Shown one piece after another: positions 8,393 through 18,095 of a DNA stretch of 64,000 nt; the first letter of the stretch is position 1; every line of letters starts with the position of its first letter. The notes beneath the pieces were generated by a model that was not told the origin of the DNA, did not search any database, and was given only the letters and a program-made list of their open reading frames with translations. Origin of the DNA: Candidatus Synchoanobacter obligatus (GTDB taxonomy: Bacteria; Pseudomonadota; Gammaproteobacteria; Comchoanobacterales; Comchoanobacteraceae); assembly GCF_024259865.1 (NCBI RefSeq), contig NZ_JAKUDN010000002.1:43729-107728 (forward strand), in the 5' to 3' direction. Both the position numbers and the translations under genes were made by a program.

Positions 8393-10312
8393 ATGGCAAA
8401 TAAAGAAGTGGTAATCGGAATTGACTTAGGGACAACGTTCTCTTGTGTCTCAATTTTACAAGGTGGTGGCCCTGTTGTTATTGAAAATAACGTAGGAGAC
8501 CGTACAACAGCATCCTATGTCGCTGTTGAAGCAGATGGAAAACAATTGGTTGGTGAGCAAGCAAAGCGTCAAGCCTCTTTGAATGCAAAAAGCACTTATT
8601 ATGCAACAAAGCGTTATATGGGACATAAGATGAGTGACGAAGTTGTGAAAAACAGCCAAGTTCATTACGAGCTCAAAGCAGCACCAAATGGCGATGTCCG
8701 AGCACTGGTCAAGGTAGATGGCAAAGAAGAGCTTTGGGCTCCTGAGAAATTTGCAGCCATTATTCTTGGTAAGATGAAAAAAGTTGCAGAAGAGTATCTT
8801 GGACATGAAGTAAAATCTGCTGTTATTACCGTGCCTGCATACTTTAATGAAATGCAACGACAAGCGACTAAAGACGCGGGTAAAATTTCAGGGCTTGATG
8901 TGAAAAGAATCATCAACGAGCCAACCGCTGCTGCTTTAGCTTATGGTCTTGATAAACAAACAGGCGACAAGAAAATTGCTGTTTACGACTTGGGTGGTGG
9001 TACCTTTGATGTCTCACTGATGGAAATGTCGCAATTTGATGGCGATCGTCAATTTGCTGTTCTTTCAACCAGTGGTGATACCTTCTTGGGTGGTGAAGAC
9101 TTTGACCAAAAGATCATCGATATGGTTTTACAAGCTTTCAAAAAAGACAGTGGAATTGATCTGTCTAATGATGCTGAAGCATCACAGCGTGTTAAAGAAG
9201 CTGCTGAAAAGTGTAAAATAGCACTGTCATCTGATGTAGAATATACTGTCAACCTTCCTTACATTACTATGGATAAGACCGGGCCTAAGCACTTGAATGT
9301 ACGCATTAGTCGGGCCATGCTTGAAAGCGCTACAGCAGAACTTATTGAGCGAACATTAAAACCTTGCCAAGAAGCTCTGGATGACGCGGGTCTATCACTC
9401 AATGAGATCGATGACATTATTCTTGTTGGTGGCCAAACGCGTATGCCAAAAGTACAAGAAGCTGTTGAGAAATTCTTTGGTAAAGCACCACGTAAGAATG
9501 TCAACCCAGATGAAGCTGTTGCAATCGGTGCTGCTATTCAAGGCGGTGTATTATCAGGCGATGTGAAAGACATTCTTCTATTAGATGTGACACCACTGAC
9601 ACTTGGAATTGAGACGATGGGTGGCGTGATGACACCGCTTGTAGAGAAGAATACAACCATTCCTACTCAAGCAAGCCAATCATTCTCAACCGCTGCTGAC
9701 AATCAAACAGAAGTGACCATTACCGTACTTCAAGGAGAAAGAAAGGTTGCGACCCAAAACAAGCAATTAGGGCAATTTAACCTAACCAGCATCCCACCGG
9801 CTCCAAGAGGTATGCCTAAAATTGAGGTGACTTTCGACATCGATGCCAATGGTATTTTGCATGTGACTGCAAAAGACCAAGCAACGGGCAAAGATCAATC
9901 GATCTCAATCCAGTCTGCTGGAGGACTCAGTGACAGTGAAATTGAACAAATGATCAAAGATGCTGAAGCCAATGCGCAAGCAGATCAGGAATTCCAAGAT
10001 ACTGTTCAGGCTGTTAATCAAGCTGAGCAATTGATCCACGGAACTGAAAAGGCGCTAAAGGATCTTGGTGATAAAGTTGATGCTGGCAAAAAATCCCAGG
10101 TTGAAGAAGCGATTACTGAGCTCAAATCTGCGATTGAGTCTAAGGATAAAGCCAATATTGAATCTAAGACTGAGGCGTTATCCACGCTGTCTGGTGAAAT
10201 TGCCCAGCAAGCATACCAGCAAGCCCAACCTGAGGAAGGTGCGCAAGAAGGTGCCGCATCAGATGGGGAGACTGTTGATGCTGAATTCGACGAAGTCGAT
10301 GACAACAAATAG
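8393..10312 (+). CDS. dnaK: Molecular chaperone DnaK (Hsp70)
   Basis: ATP-driven Hsp70 that binds unfolded polypeptides. 639 residues, the normal length. Three Hsp70 signatures are visible: [11 protein letters not shown] at the N-terminus, [14 protein letters not shown] near 195, and [13 protein letters not shown] near 345. The linker [14 protein letters not shown] sequence ([16 protein letters not shown]) and the acidic tail ending EFDEVDDNK follow. ATG at 8393 has GAGGAG nine to ten bases upstream. Downstream is a strong hairpin terminator before dnaJ, which should make DnaK more abundant than DnaJ. Confidence 0.99.
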   Translation: MANKEVVIGIDLGTTFSCVSILQGGGPVVIENNVGDRTTASYVAVEADGKQLVGEQAKRQASLNAKSTYYATKRYMGHKMSDEVVKNSQVHYELKAAPNGDVRALVKVDGKEELWAPEKFAAIILGKMKKVAEEYLGHEVKSAVITVPAYFNEMQRQATKDAGKISGLDVKRIINEPTAAALAYGLDKQTGDKKIAVYDLGGGTFDVSLMEMSQFDGDRQFAVLSTSGDTFLGGEDFDQKIIDMVLQAFKKDSGIDLSNDAEASQRVKEAAEKCKIALSSDVEYTVNLPYITMDKTGPKHLNVRISRAMLESATAELIERTLKPCQEALDDAGLSLNEIDDIILVGGQTRMPKVQEAVEKFFGKAPRKNVNPDEAVAIGAAIQGGVLSGDVKDILLLDVTPLTLGIETMGGVMTPLVEKNTTIPTQASQSFSTAADNQTEVTITVLQGERKVATQNKQLGQFNLTSIPPAPRGMPKIEVTFDIDANGILHVTAKDQATGKDQSISIQSAGGLSDSEIEQMIKDAEANAQADQEFQDTVQAVNQAEQLIHGTEKALKDLGDKVDAGKKSQVEEAITELKSAIESKDKANIESKTEALSTLSGEIAQQAYQQAQPEEGAQEGAASDGETVDAEFDEVDDNK

Positions 10313-10316
10313 TACG

Positions 10317-10339
10317 AAGGGGGCTTTTGCCCCCTTTTT
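10317..10339 (+). terminator. Hairpin terminator between dnaK and dnaJ
   Basis: Perfect 8-bp stem AAGGGGGC/GCCCCCTT with a TTTT loop followed by a T run. It sits directly after the dnaK stop and 22 bases before dnaJ, so read-through or partial termination would set the DnaK:DnaJ ratio. Confidence 0.85.
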
Positions 10340-10360
10340 CCATAATGTGGGATACAACCG

Positions 10361-11488
10361 ATGAAAAAAGATTTTTACGAGCTCCTTGGGGTTGATCAAA
10401 ATGCAGATGATAAGACCATCAAGTCTGCATATAAAAAACTGGCGCTTAAATACCATCCTGACCGGCTTGCTGGCAAAGGCCAAGATGAGATCGGTAACGC
10501 AACAAAAAAGTTTAAAGCAATCAACGAAGCTTATTCCGTATTATCCAACAAGCAAAAACGGCAAGCTTATGATAGTTTCGGAGATCCAAATGCCTCAGGC
10601 CATAACCCATTTGAGGGCTTTGGTGGTCAGGACGGCTTTCCTGGTATGGATTTAAATGACATTCTGAATAATTTCTTTGGTGGTGGCGGTGGCGGCCATG
10701 CACAGCCTAATTTCCAAGGTAGCGACCTAGGCTATACGCTCTCTCTTTCATTAGAAGAAGCTGCTTCTGGTATCGAAAAAGAAATTGCCGTTCATAAAAA
10801 AGACAAATGTCAATCTTGTCAGGGCTCAGGGAGTTCTGCAGGAAGTAAAACATCAACCTGCGCCACCTGCCGCGGACAAGGAAAGGTTACCATGCAACAA
10901 GGATTTATGGCCATACAACAACTGTGCCCAAGCTGCCACGGAGAAGGCGTAACCATTAGCAATCCATGTCAAAAATGCAAAGGGAAAGGGTGTTATAGCC
11001 AAAACTGCAAAATTAAAGTTCGCATCCCTGCCGGCGTAGATACTGGCGATAGAATGCGTGTTTCTGGTAAAGGTGATGCAGGTGTTAGAAATGCACCCAG
11101 CGGTGACTTGTATATTAGTATTAACGTTAAAGCTCACCGGTTTTTTGAGCGGGATGGTTCCGATCTTCACTGCAAGGTTCCTATTTCATTTTATCATGCA
11201 TGCGTGGGTGGTGACCTTGATGTTGCAACACTAAGCAGCACCGTTAAACTTAAAATCCCTCCTGAAACACAATCGGGTACAGCTCTTAGGTTACGTGGCA
11301 AAGGGATTAAAAATGTCAAAACAAACCGTACAGGAGATATTATATGCCACATCAATACGGAAACCCCTGTGAAACTAACCGCCGAACAAAAAGATCTTCT
11401 TAAGAGCTTTGAGCACAGCATCCAGGAAAACACCCAGCAGCCACAGCTTAAAAGCTTTTTTGAGCGGATCAAAACTATTTTAAATTAA
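10361..11488 (+). CDS. dnaJ: Chaperone protein DnaJ (Hsp40)
   Basis: Stimulates the DnaK ATPase and hands over clients. 375 residues. The J domain (1-70) has the HPD motif (YHPDRLAG); a Gly/Phe-rich linker with GGGGGGH follows; the zinc domain has four CxxCxGxG modules (CQSCQGSG, CATCRGQG, CPSCHGEG, CQKCKGKG); then two client-binding beta domains. Starts with ATG at 10361. Downstream of dnaK after an internal terminator. Confidence 0.98.
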   Translation: MKKDFYELLGVDQNADDKTIKSAYKKLALKYHPDRLAGKGQDEIGNATKKFKAINEAYSVLSNKQKRQAYDSFGDPNASGHNPFEGFGGQDGFPGMDLNDILNNFFGGGGGGHAQPNFQGSDLGYTLSLSLEEAASGIEKEIAVHKKDKCQSCQGSGSSAGSKTSTCATCRGQGKVTMQQGFMAIQQLCPSCHGEGVTISNPCQKCKGKGCYSQNCKIKVRIPAGVDTGDRMRVSGKGDAGVRNAPSGDLYISINVKAHRFFERDGSDLHCKVPISFYHACVGGDLDVATLSSTVKLKIPPETQSGTALRLRGKGIKNVKTNRTGDIICHINTETPVKLTAEQKDLLKSFEHSIQENTQQPQLKSFFERIKTILN

Positions 11489-11493
11489 CCTCT

Positions 11494-11512
11494 GTGCCAG
11501 CTATGCTGGCAC
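11494..11512 (+). repeat. Perfect hairpin after dnaJ
   Basis: GTGCCAGC, a TAT loop, then GCTGGCAC. It lies six bases past the dnaJ stop. There is no T run after it, so it may be a 3'-end stabiliser or a Rho-linked stop rather than a classic intrinsic terminator. Confidence 0.5.
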
Positions 11513-11591
11513 TCAGCCTCTCCCCCCCTATATGCAACGCATAGAATAGCATTTCCCCAAGACCCAATATTAAATAAAAACAAAATTTACA

Positions 11592-11620
11592 TTGACATTA
11601 TGAAATTTTGAATTTATTTT
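11592..11620 (+). promoter_or_regulatory. Promoter for the envelope protein pair
   Basis: TTGACA (consensus -35) at 11592-11597, 17-base spacer, TATTTT at 11615-11620. Predicted start of transcription near 11627, only about nine bases before the ATG at 11636. Confidence 0.5.
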
Positions 11621-11635
11621 TACTCAAAAGGAAAC

Positions 11636-12352
11636 ATGGATGCGACAATGGAAAAAATGCAGAAAATATGGATATTTTTATTAGTAGGCGTTAGTAGTTA
11701 TATTCAAGCCAACAACGATAGGGTCTGGGCTGGTGCTGGTTATTCATCAGGATCCGTAATGATGCCTATTTCTATAAGCTTTGAGACACTTCATATACCT
11801 TTAAATGGACACCTACCTTTTGTTAAACCCATATCAGAGCCCTATCTTGAACTGGGATACGAATATAACTTTTTTCCCTCTCTAAGTGCTGGTATCACCA
11901 CCCAATTTAGCCATAGCAACAAACCATCATTCGCAATATATCCTGCCGTATCGCACCATTATAATGGTCCAAAATTTACTGCGTATGGGAAATACCGTTT
12001 AAACCAAGTTGCTTACGGATTGGGTATCGCCCTCCACCACCAAACCTTCATTATTGATTTGAACCCTTCGGGACTACCCGGCGGTCAGAACATGCCTGCT
12101 CAATCATTAAATGGGCTTGAAAATTCCTCTATAGCCCATTTAGACGGCATCATTCCATCATTTGTCTTAATGACTGACATTTTCGTAACCCCATCAGTAA
12201 AAGCGAACATTCATCTTGTTGCTCAACCTGTGTCTTTTGGCGAGGCTCACTACATGAGCAGAAGTGATTCTGCCCTAAAGCCCGTTACCGAAGATTGCTG
12301 GGCTTATGGCGTTCAAATTGGACTACAACATAAAATTGATTTAGCGAAATAA
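11636..12352 (+). CDS. Unknown envelope protein, probably outer-membrane beta-barrel
   Basis: 238 residues, not recognised as a known family. An N-terminal signal peptide is visible (KIWIFLLVGVSSYIQA, likely cut before NNDR). The mature part alternates aromatic and polar residues in short strands (YLELGYEYNFF, FTAYGKYRLNQVAYGLGIALHH, YGVQIGLQHKIDL), the pattern of a small outer-membrane barrel. ATG at 11636 has AAGGA just upstream; ATG at 11648 is also possible. Followed after 22 bases by a second secreted protein, so they are likely co-transcribed. The C-terminus is not the classical aromatic residue. Confidence 0.7.
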   Translation: MDATMEKMQKIWIFLLVGVSSYIQANNDRVWAGAGYSSGSVMMPISISFETLHIPLNGHLPFVKPISEPYLELGYEYNFFPSLSAGITTQFSHSNKPSFAIYPAVSHHYNGPKFTAYGKYRLNQVAYGLGIALHHQTFIIDLNPSGLPGGQNMPAQSLNGLENSSIAHLDGIIPSFVLMTDIFVTPSVKANIHLVAQPVSFGEAHYMSRSDSALKPVTEDCWAYGVQIGLQHKIDLAK

Positions 12353-12374
12353 ATGAAATATTTGGAGAACTCAC

Positions 12375-12968
12375 ATGTACAAAAAACTTTATGTAACGCT
12401 CATCGCCTCTTTATCCTTTGCTCATAGCAACCAAACACAAATTGCGCTACGATCTGGCATCAGCTTGAATGAAGTACAAATTAAGGCTGCCGACATGGGT
12501 AATTCGATAGCAACACATTATCCCTATGTTCAAGGCATGCTAATATTAGATATTTCGAAAGAACTTTCCAGTAACTTTTCTATTTTGGCCAGCACCAGCT
12601 ATGCAGCTTCTAACGTAACAAAGCCTGTTATCGATAATAGCATATCCGGCTTATACCATGTTAGTGAAAACAGTGCTATTGGAATCAGCACACACATTAC
12701 TCATAATATTAATGAGTTACATCAATATGGAGACACCGCTGGAAATTATCACTACATGAGCTTTGGCACCTTAATCCAAAACAACATCACTGAGAACTTT
12801 TCTTCTCATGTTGAAGTCACTTATGATGTGACCCCTGAATCTTACCGCGCTTTCGCCCCTACTAATGAGAACAATGCCATACTGTCAGGAGCTCTCAAAA
12901 ACATCGTGGAAAACCATTTAAGACTTAATATTTCCTTTGGCTACAACTTATCAAGCTTGATGGACTGA
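12375..12968 (+). CDS. Unknown envelope protein, partner of the preceding gene
   Basis: 197 residues, family not recognised. A signal peptide is visible (MYKKLYVTLIASLSFAHS). The mature protein again shows strand-like alternation (AIGISTHITHNINELHQYG, NHLRLNISFGYNLSSL), suggesting an eight-to-ten strand barrel. TTGGAGAA lies upstream of the ATG. The 3' end overlaps the convergent histidine kinase gene by 18 bases. Function unknown; the pairing with the upstream gene suggests they act together in the outer membrane. Confidence 0.7.
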   Translation: MYKKLYVTLIASLSFAHSNQTQIALRSGISLNEVQIKAADMGNSIATHYPYVQGMLILDISKELSSNFSILASTSYAASNVTKPVIDNSISGLYHVSENSAIGISTHITHNINELHQYGDTAGNYHYMSFGTLIQNNITENFSSHVEVTYDVTPESYRAFAPTNENNAILSGALKNIVENHLRLNISFGYNLSSLMD

Positions 12969-14132
12969 AAAAGGAATCATGACGATAAATCGGCTACCTG
13001 AGTCAACAACACTTTGCACAGAAATTTGGCCGGATAGATCATCCAGGAACTCTCTAACAATACTCAAGCCCAATCCTGCTCCATCTGATGTGTTTTCACC
13101 ACGTTTCAAACGCATCATTGGAGAGAATATTAAGCGCTGAAATTTTTCTTCAATGCCGATACCTGTATCAATTACCTGGATCTCTAATACACTACCTTGC
13201 GTTGTGTGAATACATCCGGCTTCAATTGTTACAGAGCCTTGGCTTGTATACTTCAAAGCATTACTCACCAAGTTTGCCAAAACCCGATGAAACCTAACTT
13301 GATCTGTTTTAACCTTTTCCGGCAAACTGTCCTTAATCGCAACCTGAATCTCTAATTTTTTTGCTCTAGCAATGGCCTCAACACTGTCTAATACCATCTT
13401 AATTTCTTGTCTAATATCCACATCATTTATATTCAAAGGCAACACTGATTGATCTGACATGCTCACATCTGTTAGCTGCTCAATATGGTTCATTAGGTTC
13501 ATCCCAGAAGATTTAATGGTTTCTAAAAAGAACGCTTGATCGGTAGTGTCTTGGCTGTGCAGCATCAAGTCTGCTGCACCAATGATGTTGCTGATTGGCG
13601 TTTTTAAATCATGACGGAAGTTTTGAATAAAGGTTCGTTTTGTCCGGTCGGCCAAACGCATTTCACGCATCATTGCCAACATTTCATTTTCCATAAGCTT
13701 TCTTTCTGTTATGTCAACCGAAACACCCAATAAATAAGACTTATTATCACCTAGACTAACAATGCCTTTTTTATACGACAAATAAGTCCTAACCTCATCA
13801 TCTACCTGAACAGCTTCTTCAAAAACCATAGTTCCTTGTCCTCGGATCGCAATTTCATCATTACGTCTGAGCATTTCTGCTACTGGTTTAGGGGCAATGG
13901 TTTCCATGAAATCATATAAATTCGAGCCAACAAACTCTTTAACATCACCTTGTGCTATCGATAAGAACAGGCGCTTAAGAGATTGGTTGACAAAAATGAT
14001 ATTTCCCTCTTCGTCTAAAGCCCAAATTTGCTGAGGGTAATGATCCAAAGCCAGTTCATAAAAGGCCACTTTATCCTGTAATAATTTTGACTCTTTTTGT
14101 AGCGCCTGCACTAACTGAGAATGTGAACCCAC
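12951..14132 (-). CDS. Soluble PAS-domain sensor histidine kinase
   Basis: About 393 residues without a membrane segment, so it senses a cytoplasmic signal. Order: short coiled coil, PAS domain (residues about 30-150, QIWALDEEGNIIFVNQ), PAC-like strand ending GVSVDITERK, dimerisation box with the phospho-accepting histidine (FRHDLKTPISNI, about residue 175), then the ATPase with N box (NLVSNALKYTSQG), G1 box (DTGIGI) and G2 box (DGAGLGLSIVREFL). GTG at 14132 is chosen because AGGAGGT lies six bases upstream. No response regulator is next to it, so its partner is elsewhere. Convergent with the envelope pair. Confidence 0.9.
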   Translation of the reverse strand: MGSHSQLVQALQKESKLLQDKVAFYELALDHYPQQIWALDEEGNIIFVNQSLKRLFLSIAQGDVKEFVGSNLYDFMETIAPKPVAEMLRRNDEIAIRGQGTMVFEEAVQVDDEVRTYLSYKKGIVSLGDNKSYLLGVSVDITERKLMENEMLAMMREMRLADRTKRTFIQNFRHDLKTPISNIIGAADLMLHSQDTTDQAFFLETIKSSGMNLMNHIEQLTDVSMSDQSVLPLNINDVDIRQEIKMVLDSVEAIARAKKLEIQVAIKDSLPEKVKTDQVRFHRVLANLVSNALKYTSQGSVTIEAGCIHTTQGSVLEIQVIDTGIGIEEKFQRLIFSPMMRLKRGENTSDGAGLGLSIVREFLDDLSGQISVQSVVDSGSRFIVMIPFSVHQA

Positions 14133-14243
14133 GTCATTACCTCCTTCTGTCAAACTTCTGCTAACTTTATCACGAAGTGTCTATTTCATCAACCATTTAA
14201 CATTATCCTGAGAACGATCAAAAGTGATATCTAAAATATTTTA

Positions 14244-14272
14244 TTGAGAAAACTGGGGGTATCTGGTACAAT
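14244..14272 (+). promoter_or_regulatory. Extended -10 promoter for the 708-residue membrane protein
   Basis: TTGAGA (14244-14249), 17-base spacer, TGG then TACAAT (14267-14272). It lies 41 bases before the ATG at 14314, which is preceded by AAGGAG. Confidence 0.6.
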
Positions 14273-14313
14273 CTTAGTCCGGTTGGGGAAGAGTATGTCA
14301 AGGAGCGAACAAA

Positions 14314-16440
14314 ATGGCTGATGAGAATTTGTCAAAATCTGGATCATGGGATAAGACCGTTTTTGTGCTAACATTGGAGGAATCTTCTAAAAAAGATACG
14401 CCACTACGTGATATCCTTTATCAACTGAAGCACTTTTTCACCGTCAGCTTGGTAGAGATTGGGTCAAATATAGTAAAAAAAACCAGTATTCGACAACTGT
14501 ACAATCGTGTCATCACAGACATACAACACACATATAATGCCGCAAAAGCAGGCGGGATGAACAAGGGCCTAGAAAACGCTTTCCGTATCAGTCTTTTTAA
14601 GTTTTTTACATTCTCACTCATTATTATTATTATTGATGCGGCACTACGTGCAGTTAAGAACTACATTTATACTGGCTCAGAATTTGATAACAAAATGACG
14701 CTAACAGAGCCCAATTATACGCAAAAGCTTTTAGACCAGCCAAAAGAGACACTAACTGCATATAATTGGCACATTGATAATTCACGGGCAAAAATCGCTA
14801 AGAACTTCTATATACTCACTCAAAAAATGGCACTTATTGGTGTTGATCTATACATTTACGCCACACTATTACCACCTGCTCTCTTTTTCTTCATCATAGG
14901 AACGGTTCTATCGACAGGGCTTGTCACCAAGTTTTTGTCAACGAAAGAAGCCTACGCCAATGGTGTGCAAAAAACTGTTAGAAACTACCTCCCTAATCTT
15001 AATGAAAACAACATCAAAAACGAAAAACTTTTAGAGATAGTAGCGACCTTAGAAAAACAATTAATATTTTCGGAGGCTGAAGCAGCACAGATGCGTCAAG
15101 CCATAACCTCTCAAGTGGAAAAAGTTAACAATACAATGCTGAAGAATAATCTTGATAGAATACGACGTCAAATGTATGTATTAGAAAAGCTTTGTAATAT
15201 TTTACTGACTGTTTTCAACAAAATTGTCCAACTGGTTTTTCGTAGTTATATCCTATTTAGCTGTGCCACTAAAATTATGAGCGGCACCCTGATCAGTAGC
15301 AACAATATTGCTGACATGGTTTGGTTGGCAACAACGGATAAAGCCGCCATGGACTCTCTGTCTGATTTTCTTGATTATATCCGTCAACTAAAACCTTTTG
15401 AGGATATGAAAACCAATACCAACCGCGCTATCGCCAGCCTCAACGACGAACACCTTAGAAACGGTTACAACAACCTGGATATACAAAGCCGTATTCACAG
15501 CACCTTCAATGCACGAATTGCCCTCTTTGGTATCATTTTCTTAGGCAGCTACGGGTTATATACCATCAAACCTCTCGTGGCTACTGCACTAAACTTCTTA
15601 CAACCATTGCATCTATTAACGCTCCTCGCTCTTGCAGCATGCGCAAGAAGTTATTATAAAAGTATTACCTTACAGAAGACTGCAACTGGTTATACGCTAC
15701 ACCATATTATTGCCGGCAGCCTAGTCCTGGCTATCGTTCCAGCAATCATACACCTTAGCACCCTCACAGCACTCAACCACCTTTCACTAATCGGAGGTAT
15801 CGCTGCATGCAGCTATGCATTATTTGAAACGGCATTCAATAGCATCGCAAAATTTTATCTTTTATTTAGTATCATTGTCTCTCAACAAATCGCCACTATT
15901 CTAGATGGCATACTGTACCCTATTGAAAGCATCGCAAGTGCATATCGCCTAGCCATTGCCGATAAAAACCTGTTACTTAAAAGGCCTTTTCAATCTTTAT
16001 TATACCGTATAGGCTTATACACGTTGCCGATGATAGCCATATTATTCTCAGCAGCCTCGTTATCCACAACGCTCATAACATTCAGTGTTTTTCTAGCTAT
16101 CTTCACAAAAGGTTCTCACCATAACACCCCCCTTAATGATGCTATATTGGCAACATCGGTTTGCATGGTCGGAGCACTCATACCTCAATATGCTATCGTA
16201 TTCGATGCCCTCGTAAAAGCCATTATACCCACGGCTTCTGTAACAACAGGCTCCCTGTCAGCGCTATTATTATTTGATCAATACTTATATTACCCGGCAA
16301 CAAAAGCTGCTAATACTTGCTACACATCATCATTAAAGCTTGCTCAAGGATTCGCTAACCATACAACCAACATGGCTGACACCAATATTAAAAGCATAAA
16401 AAGCCTTATGCCAAACACCTTTACGTGGCCAATGCTCTGA
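14314..16440 (+). CDS. Unknown multi-spanning membrane protein, paralog of the next gene; ABC-membrane-domain-like
   Basis: 708 residues with perhaps ten or more membrane helices. Residues 1-90 are soluble. The stretch from about 145 to 365 (YNWHIDNSRAKIAKNFY, then helices, then a cytoplasmic coiled region, then FRSYILFSCATKIM and a DFLDYIRQLKPFED segment) has the layout of the SbmA/BacA and ABCD-type exporter membrane domain and can be aligned by eye with the following gene. The C-terminal half is a further bundle of about eight hydrophobic helices. No Walker A or ABC signature is present. ATG with AAGGAG. Function unknown; the ABC likeness is tentative. Confidence 0.85.
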   Translation: MADENLSKSGSWDKTVFVLTLEESSKKDTPLRDILYQLKHFFTVSLVEIGSNIVKKTSIRQLYNRVITDIQHTYNAAKAGGMNKGLENAFRISLFKFFTFSLIIIIIDAALRAVKNYIYTGSEFDNKMTLTEPNYTQKLLDQPKETLTAYNWHIDNSRAKIAKNFYILTQKMALIGVDLYIYATLLPPALFFFIIGTVLSTGLVTKFLSTKEAYANGVQKTVRNYLPNLNENNIKNEKLLEIVATLEKQLIFSEAEAAQMRQAITSQVEKVNNTMLKNNLDRIRRQMYVLEKLCNILLTVFNKIVQLVFRSYILFSCATKIMSGTLISSNNIADMVWLATTDKAAMDSLSDFLDYIRQLKPFEDMKTNTNRAIASLNDEHLRNGYNNLDIQSRIHSTFNARIALFGIIFLGSYGLYTIKPLVATALNFLQPLHLLTLLALAACARSYYKSITLQKTATGYTLHHIIAGSLVLAIVPAIIHLSTLTALNHLSLIGGIAACSYALFETAFNSIAKFYLLFSIIVSQQIATILDGILYPIESIASAYRLAIADKNLLLKRPFQSLLYRIGLYTLPMIAILFSAASLSTTLITFSVFLAIFTKGSHHNTPLNDAILATSVCMVGALIPQYAIVFDALVKAIIPTASVTTGSLSALLLFDQYLYYPATKAANTCYTSSLKLAQGFANHTTNMADTNIKSIKSLMPNTFTWPML

Positions 16441-16458
16441 CCTTAACTCACATATGAC

Positions 16459-16486
16459 TTGCACAACGCCTTAAACACTGTACAAT
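16459..16486 (+). promoter_or_regulatory. Promoter for the 526-residue membrane protein
   Basis: TTGCAC (16459-16464), 16-base spacer, TACAAT (16481-16486). It gives the second paralog its own transcript; AAGGAG at 16500-16505 is the ribosome site. Confidence 0.5.
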
Positions 16487-16514
16487 AACCTCGTCAATGA
16501 AGGAGTAACAAATA

Positions 16515-18095
16515 ATGGCAATTTTGGGCAGCATTAACGATTTTTTCATTTTATGGACACAACCCCCACATGAAAACAATACAGTCACTTATTCTCAAAG
16601 AGTTAACAAACTAAGATGGTTCTACCGACTCAATGCTTTTGAAGTTCTTTTAAATGCCTTTAAAGGAACCATGCTTAGATATTGGATGGTCATCATTCAA
16701 AAAGCAACGCAATCTATTTTCCAACTCCAGCAGGCGGGTGAATCTATTGCCATACCAATGATGGCTTTTATGACCTATTACCCTATTTATATTTTCGCAA
16801 CTCTTGGACTTTGCCTGGTAACGTTTTTGGCACGGCAAACCAGGACAAAAGCATTTTATGAAGCGCACAATTTAACGTCTCTTATTAGTTATTGGGCAAA
16901 TAATGTGCCAGACGAGCCTAATCTTAAAGAGTGGAAAGCATCTGTAACCGATGATAGTAATGGAGAAAATCTCATCAACATTCCTAAAGGATACTTCAAT
17001 ATTACTCAAAATCTACTGTTAGGACCATTAGAGCTCAGCATGTATTTGGTGCTGCTTGGCCCTGAAATATTGTTGTCATTAGCATTACTTTCTATTGTCT
17101 CAGGATATATCAAAGTACAAATCTCTGAAAAGATGTCTGCGGCTAGAGAAGGCATCAATACGGCCCTAGCAGGGTTAAATGACATTGAAAAATCACCCGC
17201 TCAAAGTAGTGATCCATTAAAAATTCAAGCCACAACTGATAAAGTCAAGGAGTACATAGGTTCGTTATACAAACAAAAAAGTTGGAATATTTATAATGAC
17301 ATTACCAGTAACCTTTCATCCGATGTATTCCAAATTATTTTAATTGGATTATCAACCTATTTTGTTGCTCTCGGGCGATTTGATTTGGCCATGGTGATGG
17401 TGCAGTCTAATACGGCACTTCTTGCCAGTGTCCGTATTAGAAAATACCTTGAGCTTATTGATAATTACAATAAGTTTAAGGACCAGGTAAACATCAAGAA
17501 AGTGGCATATGACAAATATACAACTTGCGAGTCTGTAGATCAGCTGGTAGCTTCGCTACCTGAGTATAACATGCATTGGCTACAACGCTGCCTAATGTAC
17601 ATGGCCTTTACGATCACAGTCTCGGGTGCATATTTGGGTATCAACCCGATAGCCTTTATACTCCCATACCTAACCACAAGTCTGCCTCATTTAACGCTCT
17701 ATCAAATGGTGACCACAGCACTCACAACCTGGGGCCTTATTAGTATTTACAGCACTCACATCAAAACTGACGAGGTTGGGTCAGGCGCATTAAACACTGC
17801 TTTGGGGACGTTGCTATTTGCTTCTGCAGCTGGTTATGCGGTGACATTATGGCCAATGGTGCTAGCGTGTGTACCGATCGTCATGAACGCAATCCCCTTC
17901 TATTCGCTTGCCTCGGTGTGTTATTTAGGAGCAACATACATATTTGACCGAATCGCACTCAAACCACTTCTGTTTACCTTTGATCAAATTGGTATCTGGG
18001 CTTCTCAAGATATCGTTGAAATGGCTAAAATGCCTTGTACGGTATCCACAACGATTTATGAGTCGCTTCCTTCTTGGGGGAAAGTCAGCGCTTAA
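16515..18095 (+). CDS. Unknown multi-spanning membrane protein, second member of the tandem pair
   Basis: 526 residues, about eight to ten membrane helices. The region YFNITQNLLLGPLELSMYL, a following helix pair, the cytoplasmic stretch AAREGINTALAGLNDIE, SDVFQIILIGLSTYFV and SVRIRKYLELIDNYNKF parallels the same order in the upstream 708-residue protein and in SbmA-like membrane domains, where the last segment is the coupling helix region. No nucleotide-binding domain. The C-terminal 170 residues are mostly hydrophobic helices. It has its own promoter and a 4-base convergent overlap with the DciA-like gene. Function unknown. Confidence 0.85.
   Translation: MAILGSINDFFILWTQPPHENNTVTYSQRVNKLRWFYRLNAFEVLLNAFKGTMLRYWMVIIQKATQSIFQLQQAGESIAIPMMAFMTYYPIYIFATLGLCLVTFLARQTRTKAFYEAHNLTSLISYWANNVPDEPNLKEWKASVTDDSNGENLINIPKGYFNITQNLLLGPLELSMYLVLLGPEILLSLALLSIVSGYIKVQISEKMSAAREGINTALAGLNDIEKSPAQSSDPLKIQATTDKVKEYIGSLYKQKSWNIYNDITSNLSSDVFQIILIGLSTYFVALGRFDLAMVMVQSNTALLASVRIRKYLELIDNYNKFKDQVNIKKVAYDKYTTCESVDQLVASLPEYNMHWLQRCLMYMAFTITVSGAYLGINPIAFILPYLTTSLPHLTLYQMVTTALTTWGLISIYSTHIKTDEVGSGALNTALGTLLFASAAGYAVTLWPMVLACVPIVMNAIPFYSLASVCYLGATYIFDRIALKPLLFTFDQIGIWASQDIVEMAKMPCTVSTTIYESLPSWGKVSA

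Noticed and set aside
8456..8863. Long antisense ORFs inside dnaK (also 8665-8916, 9259-9504, 10018-10308)
   Set aside because: They lie opposite a highly conserved coding gene, have no ribosome sites and no family-like sequence; they mirror the codon pattern of dnaK.
11494..11512. Classical intrinsic terminator after dnaJ
   Set aside because: The hairpin is perfect but the following bases have no T run, so I list it only as a hairpin.
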